The translations under genes were made by a program, and so were the position numbers. Source: Tsukamurella asaccharolytica (GTDB taxonomy: Bacteria; Actinomycetota; Actinomycetes; Mycobacteriales; Mycobacteriaceae). Taken from it: a stretch of DNA of 64,000 nt. A model generated the notes under the pieces. That model had not been told where the DNA came from. It saw nothing but the letters and a program-made list of their open reading frames with translations, and did no database searches. The stretch is taken from contig NZ_VIGW01000001.1 of assembly GCF_007858435.1 (NCBI RefSeq), positions 62,001 to 126,000 of the forward strand, in the 5' to 3' direction. Each line of letters begins with the position of its first letter. The stretch's first letter is position 1. Positions 27,243-35,932 of the stretch are shown in pieces.

Positions 27243-27569
27243 TCAGCGCAAGGAGGCGAGGATCTCCGGGGTCACAGGATCGACGATGTCCTGCACCTCG
27301 GGGTGCTTGGAGACGTACCTCTTGACCAGCGGACACACGGGGACCAACCGCTTGCCGGCAGCACGGGTGTCCTCCAGGGCATCGTGCACCAGGATGCCGC
27401 TGAGTCCGCGGCCGGAGAACTTCTCGTCGAGCTCGGTGTGCGGGAAGATGCGCTGCTCGCCGCGATCGATGAACCGGGTGAAGCCGGCGAGCTCGCCGTC
27501 GACGGTGATGTCGTAGCGGCCCTCGGCGTCGTTGCGCGCGACGGCGACGTTCTCGGTGTTCTCGGTCAT
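27243..27569 (-). CDS. Small GNAT-like N-acetyltransferase (YjdJ type)
   Basis: 108 residues. The short GNAT form with HTELDEKFSGRGLSGILVHDALEDTR (acetyl-CoA loop G-R-G-L) followed by CPLVKRYVSKHPE is typical of the YjdJ-like family. A strong AGGAGG ribosome site precedes the ATG, which also overlaps the stop of the pirin gene (ATGA). Substrate unknown. It is the downstream partner of pirin in a two-gene unit. Confidence 0.88.
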   Translation of the reverse strand: MTENTENVAVARNDAEGRYDITVDGELAGFTRFIDRGEQRIFPHTELDEKFSGRGLSGILVHDALEDTRAAGKRLVPVCPLVKRYVSKHPEVQDIVDPVTPEILASLR

Positions 27570-28570
27570 TGCGGGTTCCTCCTGCGGGGCTTGAGCCGGG
27601 TGGTCGGGAGCGGTGGCGCCGGCAGGTACTGATCGTCGCGCCATCCGCTCACACTGCCGAAACGTGCGGCGCGCGCCTGCCATTCCTCGCGGTACTCCAC
27701 GATCTCCTCGTGGGTGCGCCCCACGAAGTTCCACCACATGACGATGTCCTCGTCGAAGGGGACGCCGCCGAGCAGGACGGCCCGGGCGTCCTCCTCGGTG
27801 GGGTTGTGCAGGCGCAGGCCGCCGAGGCCCGGCCCGGCGTAGCCGAGACCGCCCCGGGCGAGCGCGACACCGTCGAACAGCAGGCGCGGCGTATCGAGCA
27901 GCACGCCGTGCTCGAAGGCGGGATCCACCGCGAGACTGACCCGCGCTCCGGGGCGCAGGATCAGCTCCGCGCCGAGCAGCGGCGTCGCGGTGACGACCGG
28001 GGAGGCGCTGCCCGCGAGCTCCCCGATGAACACGCGGGCGGTGCCCCCCGGGCCGCCGGGCCGCACGTCGGGCAGGTCGACCGAGGGGGGCGCGTAGTGC
28101 TGGAAGCCGTTGGGCGCGTTGCGCGCCCGGTCGGGCAGCGCGAGCCACAGCTGCACGCCGTGCAGGCGGCGGGTCTCCGGCGTGGAGACCTCGGAGTGGC
28201 TGATGCCGTAGCCCGCCGACATCAGGTTGATCTCGCCCGGGAGGACCGACGCCTCGACGCCGGCGCTGTCGCGGTGCTCGACTTCGCCCTCGAACAGCCA
28301 GCTCACGGTCTGCAGGCCGGTGTGCGGGTGCGGCGGGACGTTCATTCCACCGGACCGGTCCACGTCATCGGGCCCGTAGTGGTCCGCGAAGCACCACGCC
28401 CCGACCATGGAGCGTTCGTGCGTGGGGAGGGTGCGGCGCACCGTCATCGCGCGGGGGCCGCCGAGCGGCACCTCCCGGGGTTCGATCACCTCCACGCCGG
28501 CAGCGGGGGCCGGCCCGTCCGCGGCGGCCCCGCACTCGACCTCTTCGGGCTGTGGGTCGACGTTGCTCAT
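27566..28570 (-). CDS. Pirin family protein
   Basis: 334 residues, bicupin. The N-terminal cupin has GAWCFADHYGPDD, then MNVPPHPHTGLQTVSWLFEGEVEHRDS with the metal-binding His pair, and SAGYGISHSE with a further His. Pirins bind Fe and some act as quercetinases or redox sensors; bacterial roles vary. Upstream and divergent, 18 bases away, is an AhpD-like gene, so an oxidative-stress context is plausible but inferred. Confidence 0.93.
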   Translation of the reverse strand: MSNVDPQPEEVECGAAADGPAPAAGVEVIEPREVPLGGPRAMTVRRTLPTHERSMVGAWCFADHYGPDDVDRSGGMNVPPHPHTGLQTVSWLFEGEVEHRDSAGVEASVLPGEINLMSAGYGISHSEVSTPETRRLHGVQLWLALPDRARNAPNGFQHYAPPSVDLPDVRPGGPGGTARVFIGELAGSASPVVTATPLLGAELILRPGARVSLAVDPAFEHGVLLDTPRLLFDGVALARGGLGYAGPGLGGLRLHNPTEEDARAVLLGGVPFDEDIVMWWNFVGRTHEEIVEYREEWQARAARFGSVSGWRDDQYLPAPPLPTTRLKPRRRNPQ

Positions 28571-28588
28571 GCCAGCTAGCCTAGTGCC

Positions 28589-29053
28589 ATGCCAGCCCAG
28601 CGCGTGCGGATCGACAAGGCCTCCCCCCGGATCTACAAGCAGTTGATCGCGGTCTCGACGGAAGTGGCCGAGGCGGCGGAGGCGGCCGGAATCGGCCGGG
28701 ACGTGGTCGAATTGGTGAACCTGCGGTGCTCACAGCTCAACGGCTGCGCGTTCTGTCTGGACCTGCACGCCCGCGCCGGCCGCGCGGCGGGCCTGAGCGA
28801 CCAGCAGCTCGACGTGCTGGCCGCCTGGCGAGAGGCGCCCGCCGTGTTCGACGACGTGCAGCGTGCGGCCCTCGAGATCGCCGAGCTGGTCACGGAACTG
28901 CCGCCGCATCACGCGGCCGACGTCGCCTACGACCGCGCCACCGACGTGCTCGACGAGGCGCAGGCCTCGGTGCTCATCTGGGCCGCGGTGACCATCAACG
29001 CCTTCAACCGGGTGTCCGTGATCAGCGGGTACGAGGTGCGGCACCGCGCGTGA
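28589..29053 (+). CDS. AhpD-like carboxymuconolactone decarboxylase family protein
   Basis: 154 residues. The redox motif CAFCLDLH (Cys53, Cys56, His60) within NLRCSQLNGCAFCLDLHARA is the AhpD/CMD active site, supporting alkylhydroperoxidase-type chemistry. It has no nearby AhpC. It is divergent from pirin. Downstream of the stop lies a GC-rich repeat tract, then an AT-richer area. Confidence 0.92.
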   Translation: MPAQRVRIDKASPRIYKQLIAVSTEVAEAAEAAGIGRDVVELVNLRCSQLNGCAFCLDLHARAGRAAGLSDQQLDVLAAWREAPAVFDDVQRAALEIAELVTELPPHHAADVAYDRATDVLDEAQASVLIWAAVTINAFNRVSVISGYEVRHRA

Positions 29054-29082
29054 GCGCGGCCCACGGCGCGACGTCGCCGGGG

Positions 29083-29160
29083 CCGGCCGGCGGGCCGGCG
29101 GGCGAGCCGGTTGGAGGGCCGGCGGGCGGGCCAGCCGGGGGGCCGGCGGGCCGGAGCAGC
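29083..29160. repeat. GC-rich imperfect tandem repeat
   Basis: About 78 bases built of variants of GGCCGGCGGGC repeated roughly every 12 bases, immediately after the AhpD-like gene. It is not in the frame of any credible protein. It may arise by replication slippage; no function is visible. Confidence 0.6.
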
Positions 29161-29261
29161 TCGCGGGCGTTCAATCGCCGTCGTATCGTTATCTATTCGT
29201 GATCTATTGATCGAACGATGGCGATATGATCGAAAGCATCACCGAACGGCGGGGGTGCGCC

Positions 29262-29564
29262 ATGAACGACAGCGAAGGCTTCGAGCACGTCACCTGGCTC
29301 GAGGCTGCCGAGAGAAGCATCGCGGACATCGCCCTCGCGACCGCGATCGCCGACGAGATCGCCGAGCTCGAAGCCGCGGAATCAGCTGCGTACGAAGAAG
29401 ATTCGATGTCGAGCGAGCTGTCCGGAACATCGTTTCCGATCGGCGCTCCCGCGCGGCTACGACCGGCCGGGGAGACCGTCGGTTCGACGCTCCGCTCGAG
29501 GGGTCGGCCCACCGTCCTGCGGCGCCGGACCGCCGCGGAACCCATGGCGGCGCGCTCCCCGTAG
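29262..29564 (+). CDS. Hypothetical short ORF, possibly a gene remnant
   Basis: The open frame gives about 100 residues from the ATG at 29262 (an earlier ATG at 29226 exists). The first half (EHVTWLEAAERSIADIALAT and on through IADEIAELEAAESAA) is acidic and helical and looks coding. After about residue 50 the product becomes arginine- and proline-rich and looks like out-of-frame reading. Upstream sequence (29170-29240) is unusually AT-rich for this genome. It might be the 5' end of a decayed gene (for example of the multicopy DUF222/HNH kind), but I cannot prove homology. Confidence 0.3.
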   Translation: MNDSEGFEHVTWLEAAERSIADIALATAIADEIAELEAAESAAYEEDSMSSELSGTSFPIGAPARLRPAGETVGSTLRSRGRPTVLRRRTAAEPMAARSP

Positions 29565-29587
29565 ACGCGGGTGTTCGAGCGATCCTG

Positions 29588-30076
29588 CTAAAGGATGCGC
29601 TGCATCAGGACGAGGTCCAGCCAGCGGCCGAACTTGATGCCCACCTGCGGCATCTGACCGGTGACGCGGAAGCCGAGCTTGCGGTGCAGAGCCACCGAGG
29701 CGTGGTTCGACTCCTCGATGGCCGCGACGACGACGTGGACGTCGGACTGCTGCGCGCGCTCGATGAGCGCGTTCATCAGGGCCTCGGCGATGCCCCGCCG
29801 GTAGAAGCCGTCGGCGACGTATACCGAGTTCTCGACGGTGTGCTTGTATCCCGACTTCGCGCGGAAAGGTCCGTACGAGGCGTAGCCGCCGAGTTCCCCG
29901 TCGACGATGGCGACGAGGACCGGGAAGCCACCCGCGCGGCGCTCGGCCAGCCAGGCCTCGCGCTCGGCGAGGTCGGTCTTCTCCTCCGACCAGATGGCGG
30001 TCGAGTTCTCCACGGCATCGTTGTGGATGACCAGGACCGCCGGCAGGTCGGCCGGTTGGGCGTCGCGGATTTCCAT
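29588..30076 (-). CDS. GNAT N-acetyltransferase, phosphinothricin acetyltransferase-like
   Basis: 162 residues. The start MEIRDAQPADLPAVLVIHNDAVENSTA and the acetyl-CoA loop VADGFYRRGIAEALMNALIERA with IEESNHASVALHRKLGF are characteristic of the Pat/Bar and YncA-like group, which acetylate amino-acid analogues such as phosphinothricin or methionine sulfone. Cytoplasmic. It lies 9 bases downstream of the VOC protein gene on the same strand. Confidence 0.9.
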   Translation of the reverse strand: MEIRDAQPADLPAVLVIHNDAVENSTAIWSEEKTDLAEREAWLAERRAGGFPVLVAIVDGELGGYASYGPFRAKSGYKHTVENSVYVADGFYRRGIAEALMNALIERAQQSDVHVVVAAIEESNHASVALHRKLGFRVTGQMPQVGIKFGRWLDLVLMQRIL

Positions 30077-30085
30077 GCGGCCAGC

Positions 30086-30496
30086 TTATTGCTCGGCCAC
30101 GAAGATGCAGAACGGGTGCCCGTCGAGGTCGGCGTAGACACGCAGCGGGTCCTCCGGGTCGTCAAGACGGTCCTCGACGAGCGTACCGCCGAGTTCGAGG
30201 ACCCGGCGGTGGTGCTCCGCGAGTTCGGCGTCGTCGCGGGCGGCGAAGTCGAGGTGCAGCTGCTGCGGCACGTCCATGGACGGCCACGTCGACCTGGCGA
30301 ACGCGGGCACCGTCTGGAAGCCCAGCAGGCGGCGGCCGTCGGTGCCGAGCAGGACGATGAAGCCGGGGTCCTCCGCGCCATCACGCGGCTCGTCGCCGGG
30401 GAGGTATTCGAGACCGAGGAGGGCGCGGTAGAACTCCGCGGACCTTCGGGCGTCCGCAGCGTCGATGACCAGTTGCCGGAAGCGGGGAGGAGCCAT
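30086..30496 (-). CDS. VOC (glyoxalase/bleomycin resistance) superfamily protein
   Basis: 136 residues, two beta-alpha-beta-beta-beta modules. FRQLVIDAADARRSAEFYRALLGLEYLPGDE at the start, QLHLDFAARD in the middle and VYADLDGHPFCIFV at the end are the usual VOC elements and include His and Asp residues that can bind metal. The enzymatic activity is not predictable. It probably forms a short unit with the acetyltransferase downstream. Confidence 0.88.
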   Translation of the reverse strand: MAPPRFRQLVIDAADARRSAEFYRALLGLEYLPGDEPRDGAEDPGFIVLLGTDGRRLLGFQTVPAFARSTWPSMDVPQQLHLDFAARDDAELAEHHRRVLELGGTLVEDRLDDPEDPLRVYADLDGHPFCIFVAEQ

Positions 30497-30553
30497 GACC
30501 CCACAGTAGGCCGGGCCGGACGTCGGCCGGGCGGCCCCGTCAGTCCGCGAGGA

Positions 30554-31432
30554 TCAGTCCGCGACGATGCGGGGCAGCTCGGAGGCCTTCGCGGTGAACG
30601 CCGGGTCGCGCTTCTCCAGGAATGCGGCGACCCCCTCCTTGCCGTCGCCGATCGACGTGTAATACATGCCGAGCGAGTCCATCAGGTGCTGGTCCAGCGG
30701 TGTCGCGGCGCCGAGGCCGCGGTAGATCAGCTGCTTGTTGATGGCCACGCCGGCGGCGGAGCGGCCCTTGACCCACGACCGGGCGAGTTCCTGCGCGGCG
30801 GGCACGAGTTCGTCGGGCTCGTGCAGGCTGCGCACGAGACGGCCCTCGCGCGCCTGCTCGGCCGTGAGGATATCCGCGGAGTAGACCCATTCCAGGGCCT
30901 GCGCGGGTCCGACGATGCGCGGCAGGAACCAGCTGGAACAGGCCTCCATGACGATGCCGAGCCGGCCGAAGACGAAGCCGATCCGCGCCCTCGTCGACGC
31001 GAGGCGCGTGTCCATGGCCAGCGTCATCGTCGCGCCGATGCCGACCGCGGGACCGTTGATCGCGGCGATGACCGGTTTGGGGAGGGAGTAGATCGCCAGC
31101 GTGAGCTTGCCGCCGGTATCGCGGACGCCGTCCTGGTACGGGGCCTCGTCGTAGTGCGCGGCGAACTCCTCCGGCGTGGGCCGCACGGACTCGTCGAGGC
31201 CGAAGACGTTGCCCTCCCCGGTGAGGTCCATGCCGGCGCAGAAGGCGCGGCCCGCGCCGGTGACGACGACCGCCCGCACCTCGTCGCGCCGGGCGTGGAC
31301 TTCGAAGAACTCCGTCAGCTCGCGCGCCATCGTGACACTGAAGGCGTTGAGCTGGTCCGGGCGGTCGAGCACGAGGGTGGCGATGCCGTCATCGTCGATG
31401 CTCCAGCGGACGGTCTCGAAGGAATCAGTCAT
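30554..31432 (-). CDS. Enoyl-CoA hydratase/isomerase family protein
   Basis: 292 residues from the ATG at 31432. Crotonase fold: the first oxyanion-hole region is GAGRAFCAGMDLTG and the second NGPAVGIGATMTLAMD; FGRLGIVMEACSSWFLPRIVG carries the usual catalytic-side segment. It acts on CoA esters in fatty acid or related catabolism. A longer frame starting at 31462 approaches the tRNA gene and adds unlikely residues. Upstream, on the other strand, is tRNA-Thr. Confidence 0.92.
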   Translation of the reverse strand: MTDSFETVRWSIDDDGIATLVLDRPDQLNAFSVTMARELTEFFEVHARRDEVRAVVVTGAGRAFCAGMDLTGEGNVFGLDESVRPTPEEFAAHYDEAPYQDGVRDTGGKLTLAIYSLPKPVIAAINGPAVGIGATMTLAMDTRLASTRARIGFVFGRLGIVMEACSSWFLPRIVGPAQALEWVYSADILTAEQAREGRLVRSLHEPDELVPAAQELARSWVKGRSAAGVAINKQLIYRGLGAATPLDQHLMDSLGMYYTSIGDGKEGVAAFLEKRDPAFTAKASELPRIVAD

Positions 31433-31471
31433 GGTGCAAACGATATGCTGAGCACCGGCCACACGGCCCGC

Positions 31472-31546
31472 GCCTCCTTAGCTCAGTGGTAGAGCACCGC
31501 TCTTGTAAAGCGAAGGTCGTCGGTTCAATCCCGACAGGGGGCTCCA
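31472..31546 (+). tRNA. tRNA-Thr (anticodon TGT)
   Basis: 75 bases including an encoded CCA. The acceptor stem pairs GCCTCCT with AGGGGGC (one G-T pair), the D arm has TAGCTCAGTGGTAGAGC, the anticodon loop is CTTGTAA with anticodon TGT, and the T arm is GTCGG-TTCAATC-CCGAC. The discriminator base is T, with CCA following. It lies just upstream of a ThrE-type threonine/serine exporter gene. Confidence 0.97.
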
Positions 31547-31675
31547 CCAGGGGATCCGACCCGCGGCGACGGCCGGGAGGCCCCGCGCGACGGTCCGCTC
31601 GATCGAATAGGGAGAGCGGGTGGCCGCGGAGATCGCGTCGGCACTACGGTGATGCACCGAGGAGGTGGCCCCACT

Positions 31676-33103
31676 ATGAAGCCCGCGGTCCGCGACCGTC
31701 TCGCGAACGCAATCCAGGCGGTGACCGGGCGCAACGCCGCGACCGTCGACACCGCCGGAATGCCGGTCCTGACGCCGCTGCAGCCCGTCGACCTCCGCGA
31801 CAACGAGACCGTCGGCGAGGTCCTCGAAGTCGCGATGAAGGTCGGCGAAGTGTTGCTGGACTCGGGCACCGGCGCCGTCGACACCGAAGCGCAGGTGCGG
31901 TACGTCGCCGCGACCTACGGCATCGACGACGTGACCGTCACCGTCACCTACAACGCGATCACCGTGAGCGTCCAGCGCGGGCGGGGCCTGCCCCCGTCGA
32001 CCTACATCCGGACGGTGAACCACCGATCCCTCGACTACACCCGGCTCTCGCAGGTCGACACCCTGGTGCGGCGCATCGGCCGCGGCCGCATCCGGCCGGA
32101 CCAGGCGCTCGCCGCGCTCGAGTCGATCATGACCGCCGGGCACCCGTACCCGCGCGCCGTCGCGACCTTCGGCTGGGCCCTCATGGCCGGCGCCCTCACG
32201 CTGCTGCTCGGCGGCAAGCTCCCGCTCGCGGCTGTGGCCTTCGTGACCACGGCGCTGATCTACATGGTCAACGTGCGGCTGGGCAGCTGGGGCCTGCCCT
32301 ACTTCTTCCAACAGGTTGTGGGCGGCTTCCTCGCAACCCTGCCGGCCGCGTTGATCTACCGGCTCTCGATCGAATTCGGATGGGACGTGCAGCCCTACCG
32401 AGTGATCGTCGCGGGCATCATCGTGCTCATGGCCGGGCTCTCGTTGGTCGGCTCGGTGCAGGACGCCATCACCGGCGCGCCCGTGACCGGCGCGGCGCGC
32501 TTCTTCGAGGTGGTGGTCTTCACCGGCGGCGTGGTCGCCGGTGTCGGCATGGCGCTGCGGGTCACCAGCCAGCTGGGCGCGACGCTGCCGCCCCTGGAGC
32601 AGCAGCCCCTCGACTACGCGCCGCTACCCATCCTGGTCGCCTCCGGCGGCGTCGCCTCCGCTGCCTTCGCACTCGCCAGCTACGCGCAGATCCGGGCGCT
32701 CACCGCGTCGTTCCTGGCGGGCTGCGCGGGTACGCTGGTCGCCGGATCGATCCTCAACCTGGGGCTCGGCCCGATCGTCTCGTCGGTGGCGGCCGCCACC
32801 GTCGTCGGCCTGGCCGGTGGCCTCCTCGCCCGCCGGGCCGTGGTCCCACCACTCATCGTCGCCGTCGCGGGCATCACGCCGCTGGTCCCCGGCCTCGCCG
32901 TGTACCGCGGCCTGTCCGAGCTGATGGAGGGCAAGACCACCTCCGCCCTGACCAACATGGTGACCGCACTGACCGTCGGCTGCGCCCTTGCCGCGGGCGT
33001 CACGCTGGGCGAATGGATCGCCCGAACGCTGCGCCGGCCCCAGCTCCCGCCGAACCTGAAGCCCCCCATCGGCGGGCTCATGTTCCGCCGGGTCCGCGAC
33101 TGA
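31676..33103 (+). CDS. Threonine/serine exporter family protein (ThrE-like, full-length)
   Basis: 475 residues from the ATG at 31676, which follows a GAGGAGG site; the frame is open from 31649. The N-terminal soluble domain (about 40-150) has GEVLLDSGTGAVDTEAQVRYVAATYGIDDV, the hydrolase-like segment of ThrE/DUF1212 proteins, followed by about ten membrane helices (DUF1212 plus DUF3815 in one chain, as in Corynebacterium ThrE). It should export threonine and serine using the proton gradient. The adjacent threonine tRNA is probably coincidental. Confidence 0.92.
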   Translation: MKPAVRDRLANAIQAVTGRNAATVDTAGMPVLTPLQPVDLRDNETVGEVLEVAMKVGEVLLDSGTGAVDTEAQVRYVAATYGIDDVTVTVTYNAITVSVQRGRGLPPSTYIRTVNHRSLDYTRLSQVDTLVRRIGRGRIRPDQALAALESIMTAGHPYPRAVATFGWALMAGALTLLLGGKLPLAAVAFVTTALIYMVNVRLGSWGLPYFFQQVVGGFLATLPAALIYRLSIEFGWDVQPYRVIVAGIIVLMAGLSLVGSVQDAITGAPVTGAARFFEVVVFTGGVVAGVGMALRVTSQLGATLPPLEQQPLDYAPLPILVASGGVASAAFALASYAQIRALTASFLAGCAGTLVAGSILNLGLGPIVSSVAAATVVGLAGGLLARRAVVPPLIVAVAGITPLVPGLAVYRGLSELMEGKTTSALTNMVTALTVGCALAAGVTLGEWIARTLRRPQLPPNLKPPIGGLMFRRVRD

Positions 33104-33158
33104 ATCGTTGCGCGGGTAAACTGTCCTTTGCTCGTCATTCCCGAACGAAGGTGCGTTC

Positions 33159-33320
33159 ATGCCCCCGAAGACCACGCAGGACATCAGCGAGGACGAACTC
33201 GAGCCCGTAGCGGACGAGACGGCTCACCAGGCCCAGCGGGTCGTGGCTGCGTACGCCGAGGACGCCGACGAGTGCCGGATGCTGCTGTCGATGCTCGGCA
33301 TCGGCCCCAAGGAGGCGTAG
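33159..33320 (+). CDS. Small conserved-type protein upstream of otsA
   Basis: 53 residues from the ATG at 33159: acidic, probably helical, ending with [24 protein letters not shown] lies about 9 bases before the start. otsA begins 7 bases after its stop, so the two are co-transcribed. In M. tuberculosis a similarly sized hypothetical gene (Rv3489) precedes otsA (Rv3490) as far as I recall, which supports a real gene. No domain is recognisable; function unknown. Confidence 0.75.
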   Translation: MPPKTTQDISEDELEPVADETAHQAQRVVAAYAEDADECRMLLSMLGIGPKEA

Positions 33321-33327
33321 CCCGCCC

Positions 33328-34773
33328 ATGACTGCTGCGGCGTTCGGAAAATCTGATTTCATCGTCGTGGCGAACCGGCTTCCGGTCGACGTCGAGAAGG
33401 CGCCCGACGGCACACTGACCTGGAAGGAAGCCCCCGGCGGCCTGGTCACCGCACTCAAGCCGATCCTCAGCGCCCGCAACGGCGCATGGGTCGGCTGGCC
33501 CGGTGCGCCCGACGTCGGTCGCGAGCCCGTCGAGGGCGCCGACATGCTCCTCGTGCCGGTGAAGCTCAGCGCCCAGGAGGTCGAGGAGCACTACGAGGGC
33601 TTCTCCAACGGCAGCCTCTGGCCGCTGTACCACGACGTCATCGTCAAGCCCGAGTACCACCGCGAGTGGTGGAACACCTACGTCGAGGTCAACCGCCGCT
33701 TCGCCGAGGAGACCGCCAAGGTCGCGGCCGAGGGCGCCACCGTCTGGGTCCAGGACTACCAGCTGCAGCTGGTGCCCAAGATGCTGCGGATGCTGCGCCC
33801 CGACGTGAAGATCGGCTTCTTCCTGCACATCCCCTTCCCGCCCGTCGAGCTGTTCATGCAGATGCCGTGGCGCCGCGAGATCATCGAGGGCATCCTCGGC
33901 GCCGACCTCGTCGGCTTCCACCTGCCCGGCGGCGCCCAGAACTTCCTCTACCTCGCCAGCAAGCTGGCCGGGTACCCCACCAGCAAGGGCTCGATCGGGG
34001 TGCGATCGAAGTTCGGCGTGGTCACCGTCGGCTTCCGGTCGGTACGGGTGGGCGCCTTCCCCATCTCCATCGAGTCCGCCGAGCTCGCTGCCACCGCGAA
34101 GCTCCCCGAGACCCGGCAGCGGGCGCGCGCACTGCGCACGGAGCTCGGCAACCCCGAGAAGATCCTGCTCGGCGTCGACCGGCTGGACTACACCAAGGGC
34201 ATCGACGTGCGGCTGCGCGCGATCGGCGAGTTGTACAAGGAGGGCCGCCTCGATCCGGAGCGGCACGTCTTCGTGCAGCTGGCGACCCCGTCGCGGGAAC
34301 GGGTCGAGTCGTACAAGATGATGCGCGACGACATCGAGCGGCAGGTCGGGCGCATCAACGGCGACTTCGGCCGCGTCGGCAGCCCCGCGATCCACTACGT
34401 GCACCGGCCCGTGCCGCGGCGCGAGCTGCTCGCCTTCTTCGCCGCCGCCGACGTCATGCTCGTCACGCCCCTCCGCGACGGCATGAACCTGGTCGCCAAG
34501 GAGTACATCGCCTGCCGCAACGACTCGTCGGGCGCGCTGGTGCTCAGCGAGTTCACCGGCGCCGCCGCCGAGCTCCGCCAGGCCTACCTGTGCAACCCGC
34601 ACGACCTCGAGGGCGTGAAGAACGCCATCGACGAGGCCGCGCATCAGGAGCCCGAGGACGGCAAGCGCCGCATGCGCACCATGCGCCGGCAGGTCCTGCA
34701 GTACGACGTCGACCGCTGGGCCCGCTCCTTCCTGCAGACGCTCGCCGGCACCGTCGACGAGACGCCGGCATGA
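33328..34773 (+). CDS. otsA: Trehalose-6-phosphate synthase
   Basis: 481 residues, GT20 retaining glycosyltransferase. Motifs: NRLPVDV and [11 protein letters not shown] near the N-terminus (nucleotide-sugar loop), [35 protein letters not shown], and [17 protein letters not shown] at the C-terminus. It makes trehalose-6-phosphate from UDP- or ADP-glucose and glucose-6-phosphate. Trehalose is the carrier for mycolates in this bacterial group, so the gene fits a mycolic-acid producer. It overlaps otsB by 4 bases. Confidence 0.97.
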   Translation: MTAAAFGKSDFIVVANRLPVDVEKAPDGTLTWKEAPGGLVTALKPILSARNGAWVGWPGAPDVGREPVEGADMLLVPVKLSAQEVEEHYEGFSNGSLWPLYHDVIVKPEYHREWWNTYVEVNRRFAEETAKVAAEGATVWVQDYQLQLVPKMLRMLRPDVKIGFFLHIPFPPVELFMQMPWRREIIEGILGADLVGFHLPGGAQNFLYLASKLAGYPTSKGSIGVRSKFGVVTVGFRSVRVGAFPISIESAELAATAKLPETRQRARALRTELGNPEKILLGVDRLDYTKGIDVRLRAIGELYKEGRLDPERHVFVQLATPSRERVESYKMMRDDIERQVGRINGDFGRVGSPAIHYVHRPVPRRELLAFFAAADVMLVTPLRDGMNLVAKEYIACRNDSSGALVLSEFTGAAAELRQAYLCNPHDLEGVKNAIDEAAHQEPEDGKRRMRTMRRQVLQYDVDRWARSFLQTLAGTVDETPA

Positions 34774-35543
34774 GCCTGCCCACCGACCTGGCGCAGGCGC
34801 TGGCGCAGTTCGCCGGGCTGCCGACGGTGCTGGTGGCCACCGACTACGACGGGGTGGTCGCGCCGATCGTCGCCGACCCGGCCGCCGCGTTCCCGTTGCC
34901 CGGGACCGTCGCCGCGCTGGAGTCGCTCGCAGGGCTGCCCGGGGTGACGGTGGCGCTGGTCTCCGGACGCGACCGCGCGACGCTGGGGCGGCTGTCCGGT
35001 GCGCCGTCGTCGCTCGTGACCGTGGGCAGCCACGGCGCCGAGTGGGCCGAGGGCTTCGAGGGCGCGCTCACGGCCGACCTGCGGGAGCTCCGGTCGACGG
35101 TGCTCGCCGGCCTCGCCGCGATCGCCGAGCGCTTCCCCGGCGCGGCCGTCGAACCCAAGCCGCTGGGCGCCGCGCTGCACGTCCGCAATGTGGTGGATCC
35201 GTCCGCGGCGCCGCTGGCCCTGGCGGAAGCCCGACGGGGCCCCGCCGCCCTGCCCGGCGTGCACGCCACCGACGGCAAGGCCGTGCTCGAACTCGCGGTG
35301 CTGGAGACCTCGAAGGGCCGCGCGCTGCAGACTCTGCGCGAGCGCACCGGTGCTGCCGCGGTGCTGTACCTCGGCGACGACGTGACCGACGAGAAGGCCT
35401 TCGCGGTGCTCGACTCGCCCGGCGACGTGTCCATCAAGGTCGATCCCGACCCCGCGGTGGCCACCGCCGCCCGCTTCCGCGTCGACGGCCCCGTCGACGC
35501 CCGGTCCGTCTTCGAGGAGCTGCGGGCGCTGCGGCGCGCCTGA
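34770..35543 (+). CDS. otsB: Trehalose-6-phosphate phosphatase
   Basis: 257 residues, HAD superfamily. The nucleophile motif is [10 protein letters not shown] (Asp25, Asp27), motif II is LVSGRDR, and the C-terminal acidic motif is [12 protein letters not shown]. It dephosphorylates trehalose-6-phosphate made by OtsA. The start ATG overlaps the otsA stop (ATGA), an arrangement that couples the two pathway enzymes. A series of palindromes follows its stop. Confidence 0.95.
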   Translation: MSLPTDLAQALAQFAGLPTVLVATDYDGVVAPIVADPAAAFPLPGTVAALESLAGLPGVTVALVSGRDRATLGRLSGAPSSLVTVGSHGAEWAEGFEGALTADLRELRSTVLAGLAAIAERFPGAAVEPKPLGAALHVRNVVDPSAAPLALAEARRGPAALPGVHATDGKAVLELAVLETSKGRALQTLRERTGAAAVLYLGDDVTDEKAFAVLDSPGDVSIKVDPDPAVATAARFRVDGPVDARSVFEELRALRRA

Positions 35544-35601
35544 CCGACGGCAACTCGTCGGCGGCCGTCGAGCCGTCGGAGGCGTGGTGTTGCCGCCGAG
35601 G

Positions 35602-35875
35602 AGCCATGCGTCCCACGCATGGCTACTGTTTCCCCAGTTCAGAGGCCTGTTTCGGCGACGAAGCCATGCGTGTGGCGCATGGCCACGGCCACCCGTGCCA
35701 AGTGCGCGTCCGTTCCCCGCGCCGCGTCGATGTCCCGCACCCGTTCGAGCGCGCCGGCGATCAGCACCCGGATCCGGCCACACCGATGGGCATGCGTCGG
35801 GCGCATGACTTAGAGCCGCGAAATACGCCTTGACCTGCACGAAGAACAGCCATGCGTCCCACGCATGGCTGTTCT
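35602..35875. repeat. Array of four CATGCGT-type palindromes after otsB
   Basis: The 389-base gap between otsB and the convergent transglutaminase gene contains four palindromes of the form CATGCGT-NNN-RCGCATG. They are at 35602-35624 (10-bp arms AGCCATGCGT, loop CCC), 35663-35683, 35791-35807 and 35843-35875 (15-bp arms, loop CCC). Copies 1 and 4 share an identical 23-base core. Copies 2 and 3 keep a G-U pair next to the loop. Centres are spaced about 60, 126 and 60 bases. No credible ORF covers this gap. The last copy may act as a terminator, but four copies suggest more. Confidence 0.85.
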
Positions 35876-35932
35876 GCAGCAACACATGATCGCGCGGCGG
35901 CCACGGATCCCGGCGGCGGCCGCCACGCACCA

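Noticed and set aside
25088-27325. Long plus-strand frame opposite the two-component system
   Set aside because: Antisense shadow of the histidine kinase and regulator; no credible protein features.
31418-31462. Earlier start for the enoyl-CoA hydratase at 31462
   Set aside because: The added residues do not fit the family and approach the tRNA promoter; the ATG at 31432 begins the usual N-terminus.
29111-31492. 793-codon plus-strand frame over the acetyltransferase, VOC and hydratase genes
   Set aside because: Antisense to three recognisable enzymes and compositionally unlike a protein.
35602-35875. CRISPR array
   Set aside because: The repeated units are short palindromes with irregular unique spacing, there are only four, and no cas gene is nearby.
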